From Pseudomonadota bacterium (GTDB lineage: Bacteria > Pseudomonadota > Alphaproteobacteria > Rhodospirillales > Magnetospirillaceae): a stretch of 35,974 nt of DNA. The notes beneath the pieces are model-generated. The model worked only from the letters and a program-made list of their open reading frames with translations. It had not been told where the DNA came from and made no database searches. Made by a program: the position numbers and the translations under genes. Positions 15,068-21,295 of this stretch are shown one piece after another (within the stretch, counting starts at the first letter, position 1; the number at the start of each line of letters is the position of its first letter). The stretch covers positions 1 to 35,974 of the forward strand of contig JAFAAW010000031.1 of the NCBI GenBank assembly GCA_023426365.1, in the 5' to 3' direction.

Positions 15068-15536
15068 TTTCGAGATCGCGGCGCATGACCACCGCATCCT
15101 TTTCGCCATAATAGGCTTTGCGCAGACCAACACGGATAAAGCCGCGCTTTTCATACAAAGCGAGGGCGGCGGTATTGTCGGCCGCCGCTTCCAGGAACAT
15201 GGCGTGGGCGCCATCGGCGGCCGAGGCGGCCAGCGCCCGGTCGAGCAGGCGGCCGCCCACCCCGGCCCGCCGCCACGGCGGCAGCACGGCGATGGTCAGG
15301 ATTTCCGCCTCGCCGGCGGCGGCGCGCCACAGCACGAAGCCGGCCGGGCCGGGCGCCGCCAGCGCCGGCGCCAGACTGCCGCCGTCCACCGCGATCACCC
15401 CCTCGGCCCCGGGCATGGACAGCAAGGCGGAAATGGCCTGGGCATCCCAAGCATCGGCAAAGCAAATCTTGTGCATGCCGGCCAACAATTGGGCATGCAC
15501 CAGTCCGGCGGGAAGCAACTCGATGGTATCGGCCAT
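15048..15536 (-). CDS. rimI: Ribosomal-protein-alanine N-acetyltransferase RimI
   Basis: A 162-residue GNAT acetyltransferase. The acetyl-CoA motif A is ILTIAVLPPWRRAGVGGRLL (about 83-102, RRxGxG/A type). The family C-terminal pattern FLEAAADNTAALALYEKRGF is at about 115-134, followed by RKAYY. It acetylates the N-terminus of S18 in E. coli; broader targets are possible. The ATG at 15534-15536 overlaps the tsaB stop by one base (TGATG). A tsaB-rimI pair is the usual order in Proteobacteria. Its last 20 bases overlap the convergent TusA-like gene. Confidence 0.92.
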   Translation of the reverse strand: MADTIELLPAGLVHAQLLAGMHKICFADAWDAQAISALLSMPGAEGVIAVDGGSLAPALAAPGPAGFVLWRAAAGEAEILTIAVLPPWRRAGVGGRLLDRALAASAADGAHAMFLEAAADNTAALALYEKRGFIRVGLRKAYYGEKDAVVMRRDLETIPPSE

Positions 15537-16198
15537 CACGGGACCGGGCATTTGGGCATGGTGACGTCGGCGGCACGCAAGTACAGCGGCTCGGGCGCCA
15601 GGGCCGTGCCGGCCGGCCAGTGCCGGGCCGCCAGCCGCGCCACCTGGGCCGCGTCGGGCGCCCCGGGCGACGACGCCCGCAGGGCGGCCGGCATCAGCGG
15701 CGCCACCAGGTCGCAGGCGTCGCCGGCCAGCACCACCGGCCCCAGCTCCAGCGCCGCCACCTGCAAGGGCGCCAGCGCCCGAACCTCGCCCAGCGGCGCC
15801 AGATCGGACGAGAACGCCTGCACCCACAATTCCTCGCGCCGGGAATCCAGCACCACCAGCACGGTGCGCCCCTGGCGTTCGTCCGCCGGCACCGCCGCCG
15901 CCACCGCCTCGGGCGTGGCGATGCCGGCCAGCGGCTTGCCGGCCGCCAGCGCCAGGGCACGCGCGGTGGACAGGCCGATGCGGATGCCGGTGAAGGCGCC
16001 CGGCCCCACCGTCACCGCCAGCAGGTCCAGATCGGCGAAGCCCAGCCCGCCCTCGGCCATCACCTCGGCAATCATGGGCACCAACGCCTCCGACTGGCCG
16101 CGCGCCATTTCGGCGAAGCGGCGGGCCGCCGGGGCGCCATCCAGCCACAAGGCCGCCGAACAGGCCGAGGTGGCGGAATCGATCGCGAGGATTTTCAT
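15536..16198 (-). CDS. tsaB: tRNA threonylcarbamoyladenosine biosynthesis protein TsaB
   Basis: A 220-residue inactive-kinase-fold partner of TsaD in t6A37 tRNA modification. It shows the N-terminal ASKHA motif ILAIDSATSACSAALW and the signature VTVGPGAFTGIRIGLSTARALALA (about 64-87). LAGIATPEAVAAAV follows. Length matches TsaB (about 220-230), not TsaD (about 340). The ATG is at 16196-16198. The 72 bases upstream are shared with the divergent dipeptidase gene and hold no clear promoter. Confidence 0.94.
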   Translation of the reverse strand: MKILAIDSATSACSAALWLDGAPAARRFAEMARGQSEALVPMIAEVMAEGGLGFADLDLLAVTVGPGAFTGIRIGLSTARALALAAGKPLAGIATPEAVAAAVPADERQGRTVLVVLDSRREELWVQAFSSDLAPLGEVRALAPLQVAALELGPVVLAGDACDLVAPLMPAALRASSPGAPDAAQVARLAARHWPAGTALAPEPLYLRAADVTMPKCPVP

Positions 16199-16270
16199 GG
16201 GGGTGAACCGTCATTAACACAATGGGGCGCTATACTGCCCTTGCCCGCACGGTCTTGAAAAGGAGAAGCA

Positions 16271-16846
16271 ATGCTGCCGCTGGTCCGCATCGTCCCCGAT
16301 GCCTTCGACGTCGAGATCGCCCTGGCCTATGCCGGCGCCGACAATTTCACCGGCCGGCCGGTCTATGGGGCGGGCGCCGGCTGCTATCTGCATGCCGAGG
16401 CGGCCGCCCTGCTGAGGCGGGCGGCCGAACTGGCGCGCCCCTTGGGCCTGCGGCTGCGCATCCTGGACGCCTTCCGCCCGGCCGAGGCGCAATGGGTGCT
16501 GTGGAACCACACCCCCGATCCCGAATTCCTGGCCGATCCGCGCGCCGGCTCGCCCCATTCGCGGGGCGCCGCGGTGGACCTGACGCTGGTGGACCGCACC
16601 CACGGGCGGCCGCTGGACATGGGCACCCCGTTCGACGCCTTCACGCCGCTGTCCCACCACGGCGTGACCGCCCTGGCCCCCGAGGCCCAGCGCAACCGCG
16701 CCCTGCTGCTGGGCGTGATGACCGCCGCCGGCTGGGAGTTCAACCCCCACGAATGGTGGCATTACCAGCTGCCGGGGGCACGCGCGCGCCTGCCGCTGCT
16801 CAGCGACCTCATTCTGGGGGAAGCAGACCGCATGATGGCGCCATGA
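16271..16846 (+). CDS. ddpX: D-alanyl-D-alanine dipeptidase (peptidase M15D, DdpX/VanX type)
   Basis: A 191-residue zinc peptidase that cleaves D-Ala-D-Ala. The zinc motif SPHSRGAAVDLTL (SxHxxGxAxD type) is at about residues 94-106, and the second His/Glu motif EWWHYQL is at about 156-162. The substrate-side RILDAFRPAEAQ is at about 62-73. No signal peptide is visible, so it is cytoplasmic, as in E. coli DdpX, where it recycles D-Ala from cell-wall turnover. No vanH/vanA-type ligase is adjacent, so a resistance role is unlikely. A strong AGGAG lies seven bases before the ATG. It is divergent from tsaB. Confidence 0.9.
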   Translation: MLPLVRIVPDAFDVEIALAYAGADNFTGRPVYGAGAGCYLHAEAAALLRRAAELARPLGLRLRILDAFRPAEAQWVLWNHTPDPEFLADPRAGSPHSRGAAVDLTLVDRTHGRPLDMGTPFDAFTPLSHHGVTALAPEAQRNRALLLGVMTAAGWEFNPHEWWHYQLPGARARLPLLSDLILGEADRMMAP

Positions 16847-17103
16847 TGACGCCATGATTGTCACGTCTGATAGGGGTCGATCCAACGTAGGGGGTGGTCT
16901 TGCCCACCTAAAGAAGGATCACTATCTGATACCAAAGGGGCAAGCCATCAGGCAAATGCCCCATGTTGCGACGCAGTAAATATTGCCGTACAAGCAAAAT
17001 TGATAAAATTCGCGACAAACCGATACGAATGAACAGATAGACAGCGCGGACAGAATTTGTTTTATAGTCTTTTAACGTCGACTGAAGCTGGAAGGGGGCC
17101 TTT
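16847..17103. other. AT-richer intergenic region upstream of the 83-residue gene
   Basis: 257 bases without a supported gene and visibly lower in GC than the surroundings. It holds a 6-bp inverted repeat (GGGGCA at 16936 and TGCCCC at 16956). It also holds a TTTTATAGT sequence near 17061-17069 that could be the -10 box of the downstream small gene; no convincing -35 was found. A reading frame on the minus strand here has Ser/Arg-biased composition and no recognisable domain. Confidence 0.5.
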
Positions 17104-17355
17104 ATGATGCACAGCGCCTGCTCGCCCGCCGCCACCCCCCGCGAAAGCCGGGGAAGCGTCCAGCCCGCCTTTGCCCAGGGCAAGCTCTGCACCCCGGCGC
17201 GCGTCGCCAGGGCCTTGAATTTCGAGGGCAATGACGAACCCAGTCTGGACGAATTGATGGACGACGACGTGGTGCGCCGCGTCATGGCCCGCGACGGCGT
17301 GCAGCCGGATCAGGTCTGGTCGCTGATGGACAGCATGCGCAACCGGTTGCGCTGA
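17104..17355 (+). CDS. Small conserved-looking protein of unknown function
   Basis: 83 residues, not recognised. The first 35 residues are Pro/Ser/Ala-rich and look disordered. The C-terminal 40 form an acidic-to-basic helical segment, SLDELMDDDVVRRVMARDGV followed by QPDQVWSLMDSMRNRLR. Support for a real gene comes from GGAAGGGGG just upstream of the ATG pair at 17104-17109, codon use like the neighbours, and a clean intrinsic terminator 45 bases after the stop. It has no signal peptide or membrane segment. It stands alone between the dipeptidase and a convergent LysR gene. The C-terminal part resembles short regulatory or adaptor proteins, but no function is claimed. Confidence 0.7.
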   Translation: MMHSACSPAATPRESRGSVQPAFAQGKLCTPARVARALNFEGNDEPSLDELMDDDVVRRVMARDGVQPDQVWSLMDSMRNRLR

Positions 17356-17399
17356 CCCTCTCCCGTTTTTTTGCCGCTTTGCCTCTCGAACGACCCTCA

Positions 17400-17423
17400 C
17401 CCCCGCGCAAGCGGGGGTTTTTG
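17400..17423 (+). terminator. Intrinsic terminator of the 83-residue gene
   Basis: CCCCCGC-GCAA-GCGGGGG (7-bp perfect stem with a GNRA tetraloop) is followed by TTTTTGTT on the plus strand. Confidence 0.92.
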
Positions 17424-17575
17424 TTGGCCGGCCAAGTAAAACGCAACAGCGGAAACGACCGCCGCGGCCGGCTCGGGACCAATCCGCATCCGGCCGCCGG
17501 CAATGCCGCGCACGGTGTGATGTGCCATGGTGATGTTTCGGGCGGGTGCGACAGGCGCCGCGCCCACAATCCGCC

Positions 17576-18433
17576 TCAGTCCTCGCTTTCCAGCGACGCC
17601 ACATAGCGCAGGCCGTCCAGCGCGGTGGCGAACCAGTCGGCGCGGCCTTCGTCCTGGCTGTAGACCAGCCAGGCGGGCCGGCGGAAATCCGGGGCGCCCG
17701 CCACCTCGAACAGCCGTCCCGAGGCCAGATACGAGCGCACCGCGCGCATGGGGAAATAGCCGGAGCCGCCATAGGACAGGATGTGCTGCAGGCCCAGCGC
17801 GCCCAGGCCCACCGACACCGCCGGGGTCTTGAGGTCGGGGAACGCCTGGCCGTGGCCCTGGCGAAATTCCGGCCCCCAATCCACGAACACGTAATTCTCG
17901 TCCCAATCCTCCACCGAGCGGCGGCGGGTGGACACCAGGATCAGGCGCTCCTCCAGCAGCTTTTCGATGTGCAGGCCGGGGCGCGCGACGGGATTGTACA
18001 TGACGCCGATGTCCAGCAGCCCCTCGGTCAACTGGCGCATCATGCCATCCGACAACCCGACCTCGGCACGCAGCGCCACGTCGGGAAGCGCCGTGCGCAT
18101 CCACGGGATCCACTGCACCAGCAGGCGGTCCCACAGCGAGAACTGGCCGCCCACGTTCAGCACCGTCTTGAAGCCCGGCGGCAGGGCGATTTCCTGGCGC
18201 GCCTGCTCCCACACCCGCACCAGCGAGGTGGCATAGCGGCGGAACTGCATGCCGGCGCTGGTCAGCTCGGTTCCCGCCTTGGAACGCACGAACAGCGGCC
18301 GGCCCAATTCGTCCTCCAGCGCCTTGATGCGCATGGAAACGGTGGACTGGGTGACCTCCAGCCGCTCGGCAGCCTTGTTGAAGTTGCCGGTTTCGACGAT
18401 TTCCAGGAAGGTGCGCGCGAGATCGATGTTCAT
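17576..18433 (-). CDS. LysR-family transcriptional regulator
   Basis: 285 residues. An N-terminal winged HTH (residues 1-62: LARTFLEIVETGNFNKAAER, LEVTQSTVSMRIKALEDELG, RPLFVRSKAGTELTSAG) is followed by a coiled linker. The effector-binding domain (about 90-285) includes IGVMYNPVARPGLHIEKLLEE and the YVFVDWGPEFRQGHGQAFPD segment. The N-terminal HTH is complete and the length is normal. The neighbouring genes give no clue to the regulated pathway, and no divergent metabolic gene is adjacent, which is unusual for LysR regulators. The coinducer is unknown. Confidence 0.9.
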   Translation of the reverse strand: MNIDLARTFLEIVETGNFNKAAERLEVTQSTVSMRIKALEDELGRPLFVRSKAGTELTSAGMQFRRYATSLVRVWEQARQEIALPPGFKTVLNVGGQFSLWDRLLVQWIPWMRTALPDVALRAEVGLSDGMMRQLTEGLLDIGVMYNPVARPGLHIEKLLEERLILVSTRRRSVEDWDENYVFVDWGPEFRQGHGQAFPDLKTPAVSVGLGALGLQHILSYGGSGYFPMRAVRSYLASGRLFEVAGAPDFRRPAWLVYSQDEGRADWFATALDGLRYVASLESED

Positions 18434-18490
18434 GGGATGTCCAGGCAGACGGCACGGCGCATTTTCCGCACCCGCGAAAAGCCGCGCGGA

Positions 18491-18519
18491 CTTCTAGCGC
18501 ACCTGCGCGGGAACATCAA
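18491..18519 (-). promoter_or_regulatory. Possible promoter of the LysR gene
   Basis: On the minus strand, TTGATG (plus-strand 18514-18519), a 17-base spacer and TAGAAG (18491-18496), about 58 bases before the LysR start. It is a moderate match only. Confidence 0.35.
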
Positions 18520-18587
18520 CAGCGCAAGGCGACCTAATCGAAAATTCCGATACTTGCAGCGGAAACGCTTGAATGCGGAAGGGCACG

Positions 18588-18613
18588 GGCCGGACCATGC
18601 GACGGGTCCGGCC
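18588..18613 (-). other. Hairpin downstream of hpf
   Basis: A perfect 9-bp inverted repeat (GGCCGGACC 18588-18596, GGTCCGGCC 18605-18613) with an 8-base loop. A second GC-rich hairpin lies between it and the hpf stop. Neither has a U-tract. They may form the 3' end of the hpf transcript or a Rho-independent terminator of non-standard type. Confidence 0.5.
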
Positions 18614-18664
18614 GGCCTTCAGCCCCGGGGCGGCGATCGGGGCCGCCCGGCGCGTGCGTCAGGC

Positions 18665-19018
18665 TCAGGCCTGGGCGCGCGACTTGACGTCGCCGCGCGA
18701 GCGGGCGGCGTAATCCTTGAGCTGACGCTCCATCGCCTGGAAGGCGCCCTTGAGAGCGGCGTAGATGTCCTCGTGCTCTTCCGAGGCGCGCTTCACCACC
18801 AGTTCCGAACCGGGAACCACCATGTCGATGCGGACCTGGAAGTCTTCGCCCTTCTGGTGCAGGTTCGACGAGTTCTTGTGGGTGCGCTCCACCGCCACAC
18901 GGCAGCTGGTGATGCGGTCGAAGAACTGCTCCAGCTTGGCCACCTTTTCGCGGATGCGCTCTTCGACGGCATCCGAATGATCAATCCCGTGAAAGGTGAT
19001 CTGGAGAGGAATCTGCAT
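18665..19018 (-). CDS. hpf: Ribosome hibernation-promoting factor, short form
   Basis: A 117-residue HPF/YfiA-type protein that binds the 30S decoding region in stationary phase. The beta-alpha-beta-beta-beta-alpha fold is visible: MQIPLQITFHGIDHSDAVEE, then IREKVAKLEQFFDRITSCRV. RIDMVVPGSELVVKRASEEHEDIYAAL follows. It lacks the C-terminal dimerisation domain of long HPF, although many alphaproteobacteria have the long form next to rpoN. Here neither rpoN nor a PTS gene is adjacent. The start at 19018 has AGGAG six bases upstream. A 14-residue upstream extension in frame is not conserved-looking. Confidence 0.88.
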   Translation of the reverse strand: MQIPLQITFHGIDHSDAVEERIREKVAKLEQFFDRITSCRVAVERTHKNSSNLHQKGEDFQVRIDMVVPGSELVVKRASEEHEDIYAALKGAFQAMERQLKDYAARSRGDVKSRAQA

Positions 19019-19111
19019 GAACGTCTCCTGCTTCTCAAATGGCCGCCCGGGCTCGGGCACGGCGGCGGTAAAACCCTCAGGCGGGGCACGACCCCACTTT
19101 CGGGGCGGCTA

Positions 19112-19140
19112 TACATACCGATTTGACCGGGCGAGAGCAA
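19112..19140 (-). promoter_or_regulatory. hpf promoter
   Basis: On the minus strand, -35 TTGCTC (plus-strand 19135-19140), a 17-base spacer and -10 TATGTA (19112-19117), about 95 bases before the hpf start. Confidence 0.5.
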
Positions 19141-19182
19141 CGCCGATGCGCTGGCCGTCCATTCTTCTGGATAACGCGCGCA

Positions 19183-19211
19183 CTTGCAACCACCCGTACA
19201 CTCCCTCATAT
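19183..19211 (+). promoter_or_regulatory. RpoH (sigma-32)-type heat-shock promoter of htpG
   Basis: CTTG at 19183-19186, an 18-base spacer, then CTCATAT at 19205-19211. This is one base off the alphaproteobacterial RpoH pattern CTTG-N17/18-CYTATNT. It lies 56 bases before the htpG start, a sensible distance for a heat-shock gene. Confidence 0.65.
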
Positions 19212-19266
19212 CAAGGCGCCCGCGCGTTGCGGGCACGGCTTCACGTGTATTTTCAAGGAATCGACC

Positions 19267-21132
19267 ATGGCCGAAGAGAAGCGCGAGTTTCAGGCGGAAG
19301 TCGCCAAGCTGTTGGACATCGTCGTCCACTCGCTCTACTCCAATAAGGAAATTTTCCTGCGCGAGTTGATCTCCAATGCCTCGGACGCCTGCGACAAGCT
19401 GCGCTATGCCGCGCTGACCGACGCGTCGCTGGTGGCGGGAGATGCCGAGTACCGGATTCGCCTGATCCCGGACGCGGCGGCGAACACCCTGACCATCGCC
19501 GATAACGGCATCGGCATGAACCGCGACGACCTGATCGCCAATCTTGGCACCATCGCCAAGTCGGGCACCGCCGAGTTCATGAGCAAGCTGACCGGCGACG
19601 CCAAGAAGGACATGACCCTGATCGGTCAGTTCGGCGTCGGCTTCTATTCCGCTTTCATGGTGGCCGAGCGCGTCAGCGTGGTCACCCGCAAGGCGGGCGA
19701 GGAGCATGGCTGGCGCTGGGAAAGCGACGGCAGGGGCGAGTTCACCATCACCCCCGAACCCGGGGCCGCGCGCGGCGCCGCCATCACGCTCCACCTGCGC
19801 GAGGCGGAAAAGGAATTCGTCGAGCGCTTCCGGCTGTCGGCCATCGTCAAGCGCTACTCGGACCACATCGCCATCCCGGTGGTGCTGGTGGAGGGCGACA
19901 AGGAGGAGACGCTGAATTCGGCCTCCGCCCTGTGGACGCGCGCCAAGTCCGAGGTGACGGCCGAGCAGTACAAGGAATTCTATCACCACGTGGCGCATGC
20001 CTTCGACGACCCCTGGCTGACCATCCACTGGAAGGCCGAAGGCGCCATCGAATACACCAGCCTGCTGTATGTTCCCGGCTCCAAGCCGTTCGACATCTTC
20101 CACCCCGACCGCAAGCATCACGTGAAGCTGTACGTGAAGCGGGTGTTCATCACCGACGAGGCCGAGGGATTGCTGCCGCCCTACCTGCGTTTCCTGCGCG
20201 GCGTGGTGGACAGCCAGGACCTGCCCTTGAACGTCAGCCGCGAGATGCTGCAGCACAACCCGGTGCTGGCCAAGATGAAGGCCGGCCTGGTCAAGCGCGT
20301 GCTGTCCGAACTCAAGAAGAAGGCCGAGGAGGACGCCCAGTCCTATGCCACCTTCTGGGAGACCTTCGGCGCCGTGCTGAAGGAAGGCATCTACGAGGAT
20401 TTCGAGCGCAAGTCCGACATCCTGGCGCTGTGCCGCTTCCGCACCACCACCCAGGACGGCCTGACCACCCTGGACGAGGTGGTGGGCCGCCTGAAGGAAG
20501 GCCAGGACGCCATCTATTACGCCACCGGCGACGACGTGGCCGCGCTCAGGAAAAGCCCGCAGCTCGAAGGCTTCCTGGCCAAGGGCATCGAGGTGCTGCT
20601 GCTGACCGATCCCATCGACGAGTTCTGGGTGCCGGCGGTGGGCGAGATCCAGGGCAAGAAGCTGGTGGCCATCACCCAGGGCGACATCGACCTGTCCAAG
20701 GTGAAGGCGGACGACGCCGCCGAGGCCGCCAAGCCCGAGGCCGCCCCGGCCGAGGCCATGGACACCCTGATCGCCGCGCTCAAGCTGAGCCTGGGCGAGC
20801 GGGTCAAGGACGTGCGCGCCAGCGACCGCCTGACCAGCTCGGCCGTGTGCCTGGTGGCCGATGCCGGGCAGATGAGCCTGCATCTGGAAAAGCTGCTGAA
20901 GGCCCACAACCAGATCGACCAAGACAGCCCGCGCGTGCTGGAGATCAACCCCCGTCACCCGCTGATCAAGGGCATGGCCGGCAAGGTCACGGCGTCGGGC
21001 AGCGAGGCCATCGAGGACATGGCCCTGCTGCTGCTGGACCAGGCCCGCATCGTCGAGGGCGAGCCGCCGGCCGACCCGGTGGAATTCGCCCGCCGGCTGG
21101 CCGCCGTGATGGAAAAGGGCCTGGCGGCGTAA
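19267..21132 (+). CDS. htpG: Molecular chaperone HtpG (Hsp90)
   Basis: A 621-residue bacterial Hsp90, full length (E. coli 624). The GHKL ATP-binding domain (1-215) shows LRELISNASDACDKLRY (catalytic Glu and Asn), IADNGIGMNRDDLI and GQFGVGFYSAFMVAERV. The middle domain shows RGVVDSQDLPLNVSREMLQ with its conserved Arg, and the C-terminal dimerisation domain ends at 621. AAGGA precedes the ATG at 19267. An in-frame upstream ATG at 19123 would add 48 residues lacking homology and would cross the predicted RpoH promoter. A strong terminator follows the stop. Confidence 0.97.
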   Translation: MAEEKREFQAEVAKLLDIVVHSLYSNKEIFLRELISNASDACDKLRYAALTDASLVAGDAEYRIRLIPDAAANTLTIADNGIGMNRDDLIANLGTIAKSGTAEFMSKLTGDAKKDMTLIGQFGVGFYSAFMVAERVSVVTRKAGEEHGWRWESDGRGEFTITPEPGAARGAAITLHLREAEKEFVERFRLSAIVKRYSDHIAIPVVLVEGDKEETLNSASALWTRAKSEVTAEQYKEFYHHVAHAFDDPWLTIHWKAEGAIEYTSLLYVPGSKPFDIFHPDRKHHVKLYVKRVFITDEAEGLLPPYLRFLRGVVDSQDLPLNVSREMLQHNPVLAKMKAGLVKRVLSELKKKAEEDAQSYATFWETFGAVLKEGIYEDFERKSDILALCRFRTTTQDGLTTLDEVVGRLKEGQDAIYYATGDDVAALRKSPQLEGFLAKGIEVLLLTDPIDEFWVPAVGEIQGKKLVAITQGDIDLSKVKADDAAEAAKPEAAPAEAMDTLIAALKLSLGERVKDVRASDRLTSSAVCLVADAGQMSLHLEKLLKAHNQIDQDSPRVLEINPRHPLIKGMAGKVTASGSEAIEDMALLLLDQARIVEGEPPADPVEFARRLAAVMEKGLAA

Positions 21133-21170
21133 ACCGCCCGGCCCGATCCCGCCCCCGCGCATCCTGCAAG

Positions 21171-21204
21171 ATGGCCCCCCGATCCGCGTCGGGGGGCCAT
21201 TTTC
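21171..21204 (+). terminator. Intrinsic terminator of htpG
   Basis: A perfect 12-bp stem (ATGGCCCCCCGA 21171-21182, TCGGGGGGCCAT 21189-21200) with a 6-base loop and a short TTT tract, 38 bases after the htpG stop. Confidence 0.8.
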
Positions 21205-21295
21205 GCACATGCCGCCGCCGTGGCGCCCGGCCGCGGCGCGGCGGCCATTCTGAGCCCTTGCAATCCGGCCCGCGAACCCCGACCCTTAGGGGACC

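Noticed and set aside
16271..16846. Glycopeptide resistance (vanX) gene
   Set aside because: The enzyme family matches, but no vanH or vanA-type ligase is adjacent, so a D-Ala recycling enzyme is more likely.
16908..17285. 125-codon minus-strand frame upstream of and across the 83-residue gene
   Set aside because: Ser/Arg-biased, no ribosome-binding site, no domain; the plus-strand gene has better signals.
18793..21210. 805-codon minus-strand reading frame
   Set aside because: Antisense to htpG, whose protein is fully conserved.
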